Assembly (NCBI GenBank): GCA_002480565.1
Contig: DLCK01000050.1
Coordinates: 1 to 39,761, forward strand
From: Phycisphaerales bacterium UBA7800
GTDB taxonomy: Bacteria > Planctomycetota > Phycisphaerae > Phycisphaerales > Phycisphaeraceae
DNA: 39,761 bases
Direction of reading: 5' to 3'
Below are positions 27,661 to 36,911 of this stretch, one piece after another (position 1 is the first letter of the stretch; each line of letters begins with the position of its first letter). Below the pieces are notes generated by a model that saw only the letters and a list, made by a program, of their open reading frames with translations, did no database searches and was not told where the DNA came from. A program made the position numbers and the translations under genes.

Positions 27661-27727
27661 CCCAATTCCCTTTGTCGCCATTTGTACGTAATGAATCGGA
27701 CGTTTTTCATACCACTGCTAAAAACAT

Positions 27728-30211
27728 TTAACGATCCGTTCGGATGAATAAGAATGCTTCATCGCCAGTGGTGCTCGTTTCTATGCCACCCTTTTGATTC
27801 ACGGGAAACACGCGACCTGAAAACCATTCCTTAATTGATTGACCTGCAAATTCTTGAGGCAGATTGATCGACAGTGTTCCCTTGGTTGATGTGAGGCTGT
27901 AAACGCCAATGCAATCTTCTGTCGCCCATACCTGCATGCCGGGACGATCCGTATACAAATGCCCTCCCGCCTGGGTGAGTAAGGAACGCAACAGTCCCAC
28001 CGGCAAAGGACCGCCGGGCAAATAGACCGATGTCCAATCCGACATCTGCTTGGAGGCAAAAACCGGCTCATTGTTTGGGGCACTGACGCCCAATATCGTT
28101 GCCTGTGGATCTGTCACAATCAGCGAAGGCTTAACCATGTACTGAGCATCACCAAACGCTTGATTTTCAGTCGACCACGAAGAGGTCAATACGTGCTGGG
28201 TGTTGGTTACTTGACATCCCAAAGCCTGTTCATGAGTCATTTGTTTGAGTTGAATGCCAATTAAATCTGAACAGACCTGGGCACCTCTGTCCGGAGAATC
28301 CTGCAAAAAACCGCTCCCATAAAACCAAACCAGAACACGTCCTTGATTCTTAAAATGGGTCTTAATCCATGCTCGGGTTTTGGAGGGGACATAATAAGCA
28401 TCGACAAACAATACCAACCTTGCCTTATTAATATCTTCTTGGGGGAGGCGTTCTAAATCTTCAAGATAAATATCCTGGTAAGGCGCACCAAATTTTCCTA
28501 ACGGACTCAAATGATCAACAATTGAACTTCGGAAGGCCTTCCAACCTTTTCTGGATTCAGCGGTATACAGAACAGAGTCCCTGCTATGAACCACCAGTAC
28601 CTGTGCTTGCGAGGTCCGATTCCATTGTGTGGCTTGCTTGAGCAATTCCTGAACACGGGACATGGCATGTGTAATCTGCGGATGATTATAGGCCACGCCG
28701 CCAGTCGATCCACGTACACAACCTTCCATGTCCCACCACCACATCCCTGCCAGGGGCTGCGCGACCAAACCCATAGCCTGTCTGTATATATTGCCAATGG
28801 ACTGAGCCATATTCCCGGCAACACGTGATGAAGGATTGATACGCACCGGCTGTTGATCAAGCTCTGCTTTCACAAACAACGGGCGAAAATCTTTCCCTAA
28901 ATCGGCACCATATTGCCTCTTTTTGGATTTCCCTTTATCCCTCTGACGGTAAAGATCAAGCAAATTTTTATTGCTTTCTGCCATCTTGTAGGTCCACAAA
29001 ATCGGGACTGATTCAACTTCGTCAAGCCTCAGCAGCAGATGGGTCGGCTGATCGGATTCGGCAATGTAGACTTTCCCATAAAGCTCCTGGGACTTTGTCA
29101 ACGTGTGATACCTATGTGGCTCATCCGGCCCAGCCAACCAGTAAATGGGAGGACTGAGAAAAAAATCCAAATCTGGTGACGAAGCCACTTCGTCAAAAGC
29201 CAAATGCATATTCAATGCCAAGCCAAGGATACCTCCCTGGGCTTCTGCGTACCAATACCCGAAAGTCGTACCCACCAATTTTTTCGGTGCCACCAACTTC
29301 GCTTCATGACACAATTTTTTGATCAAATATGCCACACGGTGATTATCATAGCGCAGATATAAACGTGAAAGACATGGTTCAACTGACCCGACAAAATCGC
29401 CATCCTGACCTAAAAATTGATCTTCAGACGGTATTCTTACTTCATCAAATGATTTGAGTTGCAACTGCAACTGACGGTTTAACTCAGCAACATCAACATA
29501 TTTATTCTTTAAATATTCACGAAATCGTTGCTGGTTAACTAGAGAATAATCTGCAATTCGGCTTGGAGACGTAGATTTTCGATTCCATTCGCCAGTATAG
29601 CCCGTCATTGGAGTGTAACCAATAAATCGGTCTTGGTACTTACTGCTTTCCAAGTACCTTACAACTTGATTTACTCCTATGGCGGCTTTTTCAAAATACA
29701 TATCTGAACCATATGACACCGGTGGGAAATAGGATTCAGGCAATTTCCCGTTTTCGTCCTGATGCATTTGATCCGGATATTTTTCCCGCCAGTCCTGTGG
29801 CGCCCAAAATGCGATCCGCCACAAGATATGTGCATCAGGGTCCATCTCAAATAGTTTATTGATTCTTGCATCAAGCCTGGTATAGATAGACGAATTCACC
29901 ACACTGTCATATGTTTGATTATCTCCAGGCCATGGGAATGTTGCCTGCATCATATAGACGTGTATCCCCGTCTCCCGAGCAATTGGCACCATTGCCTCGC
30001 CAGACATCTCCACCTTATCAGCATCATTGTTGTATAAGATGTTGAGTATGACAGGTTTTTCATTGCGAAACACTGTCAACACACCATTGTTACGTTGTAC
30101 TGTCCATGTCACTTCTTCGGCAGCGGTACCCAGTGCTGGAAAGAACAACAATAAAAACAATACCATACCATACATAATTATACTCTTAGTTTTTTTTATT
30201 GTGATACTCAT
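27728..30211 (-). CDS. Secreted GH42-like beta-galactosidase-type protein
   Basis: About 827 residues with a signal peptide (MYGMVLFLLLFFPALGTAAEE after a lysine-rich start). The N-terminal TIM barrel carries the features of GH42/GH-A relatives: FIGYTPMTGYTGEWNRK, with the Glu in TGEW as candidate acid/base; a later GKVYIAESDQPT, where the Glu is a candidate nucleophile; and a following trimerisation/flavodoxin-like domain (NKARLVLFVDAYYV, RVLVWFYGSGFL). The start could be 30223, 30211 or 30175; GGATGG just upstream favours 30211. It lies 45 bases after pseudopilin 2 and 67 before the large glycosidase, in the same operon. Confidence 0.72.
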   Translation of the reverse strand: MSITIKKTKSIIMYGMVLFLLLFFPALGTAAEEVTWTVQRNNGVLTVFRNEKPVILNILYNNDADKVEMSGEAMVPIARETGIHVYMMQATFPWPGDNQTYDSVVNSSIYTRLDARINKLFEMDPDAHILWRIAFWAPQDWREKYPDQMHQDENGKLPESYFPPVSYGSDMYFEKAAIGVNQVVRYLESSKYQDRFIGYTPMTGYTGEWNRKSTSPSRIADYSLVNQQRFREYLKNKYVDVAELNRQLQLQLKSFDEVRIPSEDQFLGQDGDFVGSVEPCLSRLYLRYDNHRVAYLIKKLCHEAKLVAPKKLVGTTFGYWYAEAQGGILGLALNMHLAFDEVASSPDLDFFLSPPIYWLAGPDEPHRYHTLTKSQELYGKVYIAESDQPTHLLLRLDEVESVPILWTYKMAESNKNLLDLYRQRDKGKSKKRQYGADLGKDFRPLFVKAELDQQPVRINPSSRVAGNMAQSIGNIYRQAMGLVAQPLAGMWWWDMEGCVRGSTGGVAYNHPQITHAMSRVQELLKQATQWNRTSQAQVLVVHSRDSVLYTAESRKGWKAFRSSIVDHLSPLGKFGAPYQDIYLEDLERLPQEDINKARLVLFVDAYYVPSKTRAWIKTHFKNQGRVLVWFYGSGFLQDSPDRGAQVCSDLIGIQLKQMTHEQALGCQVTNTQHVLTSSWSTENQAFGDAQYMVKPSLIVTDPQATILGVSAPNNEPVFASKQMSDWTSVYLPGGPLPVGLLRSLLTQAGGHLYTDRPGMQVWATEDCIGVYSLTSTKGTLSINLPQEFAGQSIKEWFSGRVFPVNQKGGIETSTTGDEAFLFIRTDR

Positions 30212-30268
30212 TGAACCATCCACAATTCACTAACCGGAACAAACCATTAACAGTCTGGCTTGATGCAA

Positions 30269-30871
30269 TTATTCATCATAATACTCAAGCGTATCGTAAA
30301 CGTATGTTACGTTGTAGGGACCCTCTTTCATTTTGATATGCAAATCAAAAAATAAAACATTATGTTTTAAAAGGTGTAAATTGTCCCCCGCACTCATAGA
30401 TGAAAAAGATGCATTATCGCGCAGCAAACCGAATCGCTTTGGTTTTTTAGGCAAAAAAGCTTCATCCATCCGCATCGTCTTCAAACGCTTCCCCCAATAC
30501 ATTGTTTCCTCCGGCTGATAGCGATACCGCCATCCTGCCACCATGGCACCACAACCTGAGATCATGGTTTTACCTGTACTGGAAACACCTGCCTTGGGAA
30601 GACCATTTCGTATATAGGGCTCCAATGCATAAACCCATGAACTTGCGGCACCCCGATCGGTATAAACGATATAGTGGCCATCGTAATCATCGTTATACAA
30701 CTGAAATCCCAAACCACAGGAGCGCAAATTTGATTGGCACTGTATTGAAATCGCTGATTGCCTTGCGCTTTTTAAAGCTGGCAATAGAATCGATATTAAG
30801 ATCGCAATAATACTGATAACCACCAATAACTCGATCAGTGTAAAAGCATTTCTATAGTCATCATTTTTCAT
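30269..30871 (-). CDS. Pseudopilin-like protein, first gene of the sugar operon
   Basis: A 200-residue protein with the prepilin motif at the N-terminus (NAFTLIELLVVISIIAILISILLPALKSARQ) and a single hydrophobic helix. The cleavage-site residue before Phe is Ala rather than the usual Gly, which prepilin peptidases tolerate less well. The C-terminal part has LKHNVLFFDLHIKM, a degenerate form of the H-x9-DG region. It lies downstream of the LacI repressor (89-base gap). It is paralogous in design to the protein at 23387-24172; each sits next to a secreted glycosidase. Confidence 0.82.
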   Translation of the reverse strand: MKNDDYRNAFTLIELLVVISIIAILISILLPALKSARQSAISIQCQSNLRSCGLGFQLYNDDYDGHYIVYTDRGAASSWVYALEPYIRNGLPKAGVSSTGKTMISGCGAMVAGWRYRYQPEETMYWGKRLKTMRMDEAFLPKKPKRFGLLRDNASFSSMSAGDNLHLLKHNVLFFDLHIKMKEGPYNVTYVYDTLEYYDE

Positions 30872-30960
30872 AGCTCATCCTTTCTGGCCACCATTTCAAA
30901 GCAACTGACAAGTAGTGTTTACCCTGACGACACCGCTGATTTCACTCTTAATATGCAGGT

Positions 30961-31995
30961 TCAAATTTGCAATACGGACTGACGCCGACAAATTTTGTTC
31001 ATTGGCAAAACTGTTCTTTGGGGGAGTTGATCGGGTTGACCGATACGACTAATCAAACGCTCGACACTCAAGCGACCCATTTCGTATTTGGGCGCAATCA
31101 GTGTCGACAAGGGTGGAATGGAGCAATCGGCCCCGACAATATCACCCATCCCCATGATCGACAGTTCATCAGGTAATCGCAGGCCTGTGGCGACCAATAG
31201 CTCCATCGCTCCCATAGCGACCTGATCATTGGTCCCGAAAATTGCTGTCACGGCATGACAGTCCGCCTTGCGACGCGTGAGATATTCCCGGGCCATTTCC
31301 TGGCCGGCCGCTCGGTCGATTTCATTACCCATTTGGCAGGGAAATTCAATCACTATGGGGGCTAGCCCCAATTCTGCCATGCGTTGTTCGTACCCCTCCC
31401 GCAGCCAATTGGAAACGACACTAAAGGCGGGGCCGGACAAATGTGCGATATGGCGGTGTCCCTGGTCGAACAGATAATCCACGGCTACACGTCCTGCCTC
31501 ATGTCCGTCAATCACCACACAATCCACATCTCCCTGCCTGCACCATGTATTGATCAGACACACTGGTAATCCCACATTATGCAGTTGCTGCAATTTCACT
31601 TCGTCCATCAAACCAATTTGCAAAACACCTTCGATGCGGCGTTCTGCCAGTACCGGATGTAGATCACCTTCCGAAAAAGCCGTCTCAATAAGCATCAAGT
31701 GATAGCCGCAAGCACTTGCCCCATCATGCAGACCACGCATCACCTGAGCGTGAAATGGATTGGCAAAACTGTCGATGATTCCCGGCCCCAGACTCACCGC
31801 CAGCAACTGCTCACCCGACGGTTGGGTCACACGCTGCCGGGGACGATAGCCCAAGTCGCGCATGGCATTGAGAACACGCTGACGGGTTTGTTCATTAATG
31901 CCAAGATCCGTCCGGCCACGCAGGACATGCGAAACCATTGATCGAGACACTTTGGCGTGTTCTGCAATATCCTGTTGTGTCGGAGCTACGCTCAC
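30961..31995 (-). CDS. LacI-family transcriptional repressor, copy 1
   Basis: 344 residues from the GTG at 31995, preferred because GGAG lies six bases upstream (an upstream GTG at 32007 adds four residues). The N-terminal helix-turn-helix TQQDIAEHAKVSRSMVSHVLRGRTDLGI is followed by the hinge and a periplasmic-binding-protein-like effector domain (DGHEAGRVAVDYLFDQGHRHIAHL, FGTNDQVAMGAMELL, SIMGMGDI). It is the closest neighbour of the sugar operon and is divergent from the M14 peptidase gene. It is likely to control one or both in response to a sugar. It is a close paralogue of the repressor at 33441-34475, with identical HTH recognition residues SRSMVSHVLRGRTDLGI. Confidence 0.9.
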   Translation of the reverse strand: MSVAPTQQDIAEHAKVSRSMVSHVLRGRTDLGINEQTRQRVLNAMRDLGYRPRQRVTQPSGEQLLAVSLGPGIIDSFANPFHAQVMRGLHDGASACGYHLMLIETAFSEGDLHPVLAERRIEGVLQIGLMDEVKLQQLHNVGLPVCLINTWCRQGDVDCVVIDGHEAGRVAVDYLFDQGHRHIAHLSGPAFSVVSNWLREGYEQRMAELGLAPIVIEFPCQMGNEIDRAAGQEMAREYLTRRKADCHAVTAIFGTNDQVAMGAMELLVATGLRLPDELSIMGMGDIVGADCSIPPLSTLIAPKYEMGRLSVERLISRIGQPDQLPQRTVLPMNKICRRQSVLQI

Positions 31996-32243
31996 AAAAT
32001 ACTCCACTTAAAGCCAGATAATATTAACATGCTAGGAGTGATACACGTCAAGTCAAGAAAACATCCGTCAAATACACTGTATAAACTCATATTTTTATCG
32101 CACAGGCCTAATTTTTTAACACTTCAAGATGAAATGTGATTTGATTTCCTATTATGCTAGGATATTATTTACACATTCCCATCGAACATTAACCCTTGCC
32201 AAATTGACCCACCATGCTACAAAGCCAAGACACGGAAGTAACG
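31996..32243. promoter_or_regulatory. Divergent lacI/M14 control region with ATGCTAGGA repeats
   Basis: ATGCTAGGA occurs at 32029-32037 and 32154-32162. The sequence is quasi-palindromic around CTAG. The second copy lies in the spacer of a promoter-like pair, TTGATT (32141-32146) and TATTAT (32163-32168) with 16 bases between, reading toward the peptidase gene. The first copy is close upstream of the lacI start. Such placement would allow repression of both genes by the LacI protein. The repeats are seen; the function is inferred. Confidence 0.4.
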
Positions 32244-33434
32244 ATGCCCCATGCTTTGGCGACACCTAGCGACCTGATGAACCATGACATCTATATTGAT
32301 ACATTTTTTGAAAATGCATCCCCCATGGGTTGGGAACAGATCCAACCGGGCGTCATCGCCCTGCATCCGATTCAGGATCACCAACGCTTTTCTCCCAACA
32401 TGCAGATATCACACATCAACTTGAAATTGCTCACAGATGATCCTGCAAAGCGGCAAAGTGTTCGCTTCGTCATTCGTCGCATTTCCAACTGCTGGAACGG
32501 TAGACGGCAACCGGCCATCACTCACAGCCCCATGTCATGGGCTGTCTCCAGTGACGACCAAAGTTGGCAAAATATTCTCGGTCAACCTCTGGATGATCCG
32601 GAATTTGCTATGGCCTTTGATGTCCCCGTGACTGCCCCGTGCATGCATGTGGCGCGCATGGTGCCCTACACGCCGACTCATCTGCAAAGCTGGCTTGCGA
32701 CGATAGCCCAAAGCCAATGGGTTGATATCAAACACATCGGGCAGACTGTCGAAAACAGACCATTGGAAATGGTTCAGGTGGGTGACGCCAATGCACCGCA
32801 CCATATTCTGCTGCGAGCTCGATCTCATCCGTGGGAAACGGCTGGTAATTGGATCATGCATGGACTGGTTGACCAGTTACTCAACACCAATGACTCTCAT
32901 CGCCATCTGCTTGAAAAGATGTGCTTTTGGTTAATGCCCATGGCCAACAAGGATGGTGTCCATCGGGGCATGACGCGTTTTAATATTTGCGGGATGGATT
33001 TAAATCGCAACTGGGATCGGCCTGCTGATGAACAATTAGCCCCAGAAAATGCAGCTCTGGAATACTGGATTGAACATCATCTGCAAAGCGGCAAGCCGAT
33101 CAATCTGGCAATGTGCCTGCACAACGACTCGGGAGGCCAACTGCACCCGGGCTTAACCAACAAACCGGATTATGCATACAAAATGAAGCGATTGGAAGAC
33201 CTGCTGCGTCGGCATACATGGTTTACTGAAGGCTCACAGCCACCGGGTTGTGGCGGAGCGGATGTTTTTAGTGGTGGTCTGATTGAACGGTACGGAATAG
33301 ATACCATCGTCGCTGAATACAATGCCGAACGCATTGCCAAGTTCAATCGTCCGCCGCTGCATTGGGATTGGATCACCTATGGTCGCAAGCTTGTTGCTGT
33401 CTTGTGTGATTACTTTGAATTGAGTCAGCCATGA
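32244..33434 (+). CDS. M14-family zinc carboxypeptidase-like protein
   Basis: 396 residues from the ATG at 32244 (GGAAG five bases upstream); an ATG at 32214 lacks a ribosome binding site. An N-terminal beta domain of about 150 residues precedes the metallopeptidase domain: HPWE (His195, Glu198) as the first zinc motif, GMDLNRNWDRP as the substrate-binding Asn-Arg, His293 in CLHNDSGG as the third zinc ligand, and a candidate catalytic Glu in VAEYNAER. The N-terminal domain plus this arrangement resembles cytosolic carboxypeptidases. No signal peptide is visible. It is divergent from lacI copy 1 and convergent with lacI copy 2. Why a peptidase should sit in a sugar locus is unclear. Confidence 0.8.
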   Translation: MPHALATPSDLMNHDIYIDTFFENASPMGWEQIQPGVIALHPIQDHQRFSPNMQISHINLKLLTDDPAKRQSVRFVIRRISNCWNGRRQPAITHSPMSWAVSSDDQSWQNILGQPLDDPEFAMAFDVPVTAPCMHVARMVPYTPTHLQSWLATIAQSQWVDIKHIGQTVENRPLEMVQVGDANAPHHILLRARSHPWETAGNWIMHGLVDQLLNTNDSHRHLLEKMCFWLMPMANKDGVHRGMTRFNICGMDLNRNWDRPADEQLAPENAALEYWIEHHLQSGKPINLAMCLHNDSGGQLHPGLTNKPDYAYKMKRLEDLLRRHTWFTEGSQPPGCGGADVFSGGLIERYGIDTIVAEYNAERIAKFNRPPLHWDWITYGRKLVAVLCDYFELSQP

Positions 33435-33440
33435 AGTCAC

Positions 33441-34475
33441 TCAAAGATGCCTGACCGAATCCCGCTGGCAAACCTGATTGACTGGCAACATGATGCGCTG
33501 ACTGAGCTTTCCCGGATCATTGATTCGCTCGATGAGTCGCTCAACGCTCATGCGTCCCATTTCATAGGTGGGAACCGACAGCGTGGTCAACGGCGGGATG
33601 GTGCATTGGGCCTCGGTAATATCGCCCATGCCCATGATGGACAGGTCATCGGGAATCTTAATTTGTTCAGACCCCATCCATTCCATGACACCCATGGTCA
33701 AGCGATCATTGGTTCCAAGAATCGCTGTGATTGAACGAAAACGACGGTTTCGCTCATACAGAAACAACCTTGCCATTTCCTGACCGGCTCGTCGATCAAT
33801 TTCCATACCAAATTGCGTTGGGAAATCCAAGACCACGGGCTTGAGTTCCAATTCCTTGGCTCGTTGTTCAAATCCCTGACGGAACCATGTGGAAAATACG
33901 CTGCGCTGCGGCCCAGCAAAGTGGATGATATGACGATGTCCCTGTCGATGCAGATAATCAACGGCGGTGAAACCTGCTTCTTTGCCATCGAATGCATAGC
34001 AATCCACATTGCCTTCACGACACCAGGCATTGACGATGCAGATGGGCATGCCAATGCTGTGAAAACGTTCCAACTCTCCAGGGCCCATATACCCCAAATG
34101 CAATGCACCCTGCGTTCGATGCTCAGCCAAAGCAGGAACCAATTCCTGATCCTTGAGGATGGTATCCAAAAGCATCAGATGGTAATCGTGCTTCTGAGCC
34201 GCGTCATACATACCGCGGAGCGACGAGGCAAAAAACGGATTTTCGAAACTACCAACCACACCATCCCCCATACTGACAGCCAGCAAATTTTGAGCTTGTG
34301 GCAACACCACACGTTGACGCGGCCGATACCCCAACTGCTGCATGGCCTTGAGTACTTTACGACGTGTTTCCTCGCTGATCCCTAGATCGGTTCTGCCGCG
34401 TAAGACATGGGAAACCATGGATCGTGAGACCTGGGCCATATCAGCGATATCTTGTTGCGTTGGCGACGGTGGCAT
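33441..34475 (-). CDS. LacI-family transcriptional repressor, copy 2
   Basis: 344 residues from the ATG at 34475 (MPPSPTQQDIADMAQVSRSMVSHVLRGRTDLGI), preferred because GGAAGG lies upstream and because it then matches copy 1 in length; an ATG at 34547 would add 24 residues. The effector domain keeps FDGKEAGFTAVDYLHRQGHRHIIHFAGP and ILGTNDRLTMGVMEW. It lies 71 bases after kbl on the same strand. It is strongly similar to copy 1 throughout, so the pair arose by duplication around the peptidase gene. The shared recognition helix suggests overlapping operators. Confidence 0.9.
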   Translation of the reverse strand: MPPSPTQQDIADMAQVSRSMVSHVLRGRTDLGISEETRRKVLKAMQQLGYRPRQRVVLPQAQNLLAVSMGDGVVGSFENPFFASSLRGMYDAAQKHDYHLMLLDTILKDQELVPALAEHRTQGALHLGYMGPGELERFHSIGMPICIVNAWCREGNVDCYAFDGKEAGFTAVDYLHRQGHRHIIHFAGPQRSVFSTWFRQGFEQRAKELELKPVVLDFPTQFGMEIDRRAGQEMARLFLYERNRRFRSITAILGTNDRLTMGVMEWMGSEQIKIPDDLSIMGMGDITEAQCTIPPLTTLSVPTYEMGRMSVERLIERINDPGKLSQRIMLPVNQVCQRDSVRHL

Positions 34476-34546
34476 GTATCCTTCCAGTTTCAAAGCGGTT
34501 GCCATCATGTTAGCAGAATTGCTAAAGCTGCTAAAGAACTGAAACA

Positions 34547-35737
34547 CTACAGCCCCATGTCCTGTTTCACTTTTTCAAAAGCATCCATTGCATGAGTCAG
34601 ATCATCATGCGAGTGCGCGGCTGAAACCTGCACACGGATACGTGCCTTGCCTTTTGGAACCACTGGGTAGGAAAAACCGATCACGTACACACCTTGGTCC
34701 AACATGGCATCGGCCATGCGCGTCGCCATGCTTGCATCACCGAGCATGATCGGGCATATGGGATGCTCACCGGGCACGATGTCAAAGCCACGCTGTGTCA
34801 TACCTGCGCGGAAGTATTGCGTATTGTCCATCAGCTTGTCGCGCAGAGTTGTAGAGTCTCTGAGTATTTCCAACACTTTTAAAGTACCTGCCACCACGGG
34901 CGGCGCAACGGAATTGGAAAACAGGTATGGTCGCGAACGCTGGCGCAGCAGATCAATAATTTCCTTGTGGCCGCTGGTATAGCCACCACTGGCTCCGCCA
35001 AGTGCCTTGCCCAGGGTGCCGGTGAGAATATCAATGCGTTGCATGACATTAAAATGCTCATGCGTCCCGCGCCCGGTCTTGCCCATGAAACCCGTGGCAT
35101 GTGAGTCATCCACCATCACCATGGCATCATATTTCTCTGCCAGGTCACACACCGCAGGCAGATTGGCCAGTGTGCCATCCATGGAAAAGGCGCCGTCGGT
35201 GGCGATGAGTTTCAAACGACATCCCTGCTGTATTGCCTCGCGCAGTTTTGCTTCGAGGTCGACCATGTCATTGTTGCGGTAACGGAACCGTTTGGCTTTG
35301 CACAGGCGCACGCCATCAATGATCGACGCATGATTCAGCTCATCGGAAATCACTGCATCGTCGGCTGTGAGTAACGTTTCAAACAACCCGCCATTGGCAT
35401 CGAAACAGGAGGAATACAGGATCGTGTCTTCAGTACCGAGAAATTGCGTGAGGGCTGCTTCTAGCTGACGGTGCAGTTGCTGTGTGCCACAGATAAATCG
35501 TACCGATGCACAACCAAACCCCCAATGATCCAGTGACTGCTTAACGGCTTCAATGATGCGGGGATCGTCGGCCAATCCCAGGTAATTGTTGGCACACATG
35601 TTCAACACCTGCTGCCCACCTGTAACACGGACATGTGCCTGCTGGGCGCTGGTGATGACGTGTTCGGATTTGTGGAGTCCGCCTGCCTGAATCTCTGCGA
35701 GTTGCTGATTGATGATGGCTTTTGCTGTTGTGTACAT
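34547..35737 (-). CDS. kbl: Glycine C-acetyltransferase (2-amino-3-ketobutyrate CoA ligase)
   Basis: 396 residues, the normal length for Kbl, from the ATG at 35737 with AAGGA upstream. The signature motifs are intact: NNYLGLADDPRI, FGCASVRFICGTQQLHRQLE, DDSHATGFMGKTGRGTHEH, and the PLP lysine in TGTLGKALGGASGGY. It splits 2-amino-3-ketobutyrate (made by Tdh from threonine) with CoA into glycine and acetyl-CoA. It begins five bases after the tdh stop, the standard tdh-kbl arrangement. The gene ends in TAG (34547-34549), which shows that TAG is used as a stop in this genome. Confidence 0.95.
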   Translation of the reverse strand: MYTTAKAIINQQLAEIQAGGLHKSEHVITSAQQAHVRVTGGQQVLNMCANNYLGLADDPRIIEAVKQSLDHWGFGCASVRFICGTQQLHRQLEAALTQFLGTEDTILYSSCFDANGGLFETLLTADDAVISDELNHASIIDGVRLCKAKRFRYRNNDMVDLEAKLREAIQQGCRLKLIATDGAFSMDGTLANLPAVCDLAEKYDAMVMVDDSHATGFMGKTGRGTHEHFNVMQRIDILTGTLGKALGGASGGYTSGHKEIIDLLRQRSRPYLFSNSVAPPVVAGTLKVLEILRDSTTLRDKLMDNTQYFRAGMTQRGFDIVPGEHPICPIMLGDASMATRMADAMLDQGVYVIGFSYPVVPKGKARIRVQVSAAHSHDDLTHAMDAFEKVKQDMGL

Positions 35738-35742
35738 GTTGC

Positions 35743-36783
35743 TTATCCTTGGGCCCACTTGAGTACGACTTTGCCAGACTGCCCACCGCGCATGGCATCA
35801 AAGCCTTCCTGAAAATCATCCACATCCAATCGATGCGTGATCACCGGCGTGATGTCCAGACCCGACTGGAGCATCGATGTCATCTTGTACCAGGTCTCAT
35901 ACATTTCCCGGCCGTAAATGCCACGAATGGTAATCATGTTGAAGACTACCTTGTTCCAATCGATCGCCATGTCCTGTTCAGGGATGCCCAATAGTGCAAT
36001 CTTGCCACCGTGACACATGTTGTCGAGCATCTGACGAAAAGCTGCGGAATTGCCTGACATTTCCAGGCCGACATCGAACCCTTCCTTCATCTTCAATTGG
36101 CTTTGCACATCAGCAAGTGTCTGCTCACGAATATCGACCGCATGCGTCACTCCCATTCTCCGGGCCAATTCCAGTCGCTAGGGATTGACATCAGTGATCA
36201 CAACATGCCGCGCGCCCGCATGACGGACAACCGCCGCAGCCATGATCCCGATGGGACCTGCGCCCGTGATCAAAACGTCTTCACCGAGCACATTGAATTC
36301 CAAAGCTGTGTGGACCGCGTTACCAAATGGATCGAAAATCGCCTGCACATCACGGGCAATGGATTTATCGTGAAGCCAGACATTGGTCTGTGGCAGACTC
36401 AGATATTCGGCAAAGGCACCCGTGCGGTTCACGCCAACTCCCTTGGTGTCCTTGCACAAATGCCGTCGCCCTGCCATGCAGTTGCGGCAATGCCCACAGA
36501 CCACATGACCTTCGCCACTGACGATATCGCCAATTTTAAAATCATGAACGTTGGCGCCCATATCGACAATCTCGCCCACAAACTCATGGCCAACCACCAT
36601 GGGGACAAGGATCGTCTTCTGAGCCCATGCGTCCCAGTTATAGATATGGATGTCCGTCCCACAGATGCCCGTGCGCAGGATTTTGATCAGCACATCATTG
36701 ATACTGATTGTTGGCATCGGTACATCTTCGAGCCACAAGCCTGTCCCGGATGATGATTTGACCAGTGCTTTGATTTTTTGCAT
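35743..36783 (-). pseudogene. tdh: L-threonine 3-dehydrogenase with an in-frame TAG
   Basis: The complete reading frame would encode about 346 residues, normal for Tdh. Zinc and catalytic residues are present (Cys41, His66-Glu67, structural cysteines 96, 99, 102 and 110 in CGHCRNC...C), as are the Rossmann motif VLITGAGPIGIMAA and VITDVNP. At 36178-36180 a TAG replaces the codon that is tyrosine in the family motif DVNEYRLELA; the frame then continues RLELARRMGVTHAV to the natural end. No frameshift is involved. The result is a 201-residue N-terminal fragment without most of the NAD-binding domain unless the stop is read through or is a sequencing error. Otherwise the gene looks uneroded, so the lesion is recent. 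Confidence 0.9.
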
Positions 36784-36911
36784 GGTAATACTCCACCTTG
36801 CTGTACGGTAAAATATACAAAAGTAACTTTATATTATACTTGCCGTGTTCGTTTTTCAAGATGTTTTGTACAATATTTAGGACACTGTTACAGCATCATT
36901 TGGAGTCAGCC
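36784..36911. promoter_or_regulatory. Divergent tdh-kbl / XRE regulator control region
   Basis: A visibly AT-rich 128-base space between divergent genes. It contains the 8-bp palindrome TTGTACAA at 36866-36873 and several TATA/TACA-rich tracts. It must hold both promoters and probably the operator for the adjacent XRE-cupin regulator. I cannot assign -35/-10 elements with confidence. Confidence 0.4.

Noticed and set aside
36178..36180. TAG recoding (amino-acid insertion) in tdh
   Set aside because: TAG serves as the normal stop of dndA, kbl and the helicase gene in this window, and the family residue is an ordinary tyrosine, so recoding is not supported.
36798..36911. Upstream 38-residue extension of the XRE-cupin regulator
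   Set aside because: It is read from the AT-rich divergent promoter region; the ATG at 36912 has a proper ribosome binding site and begins just before the HTH.
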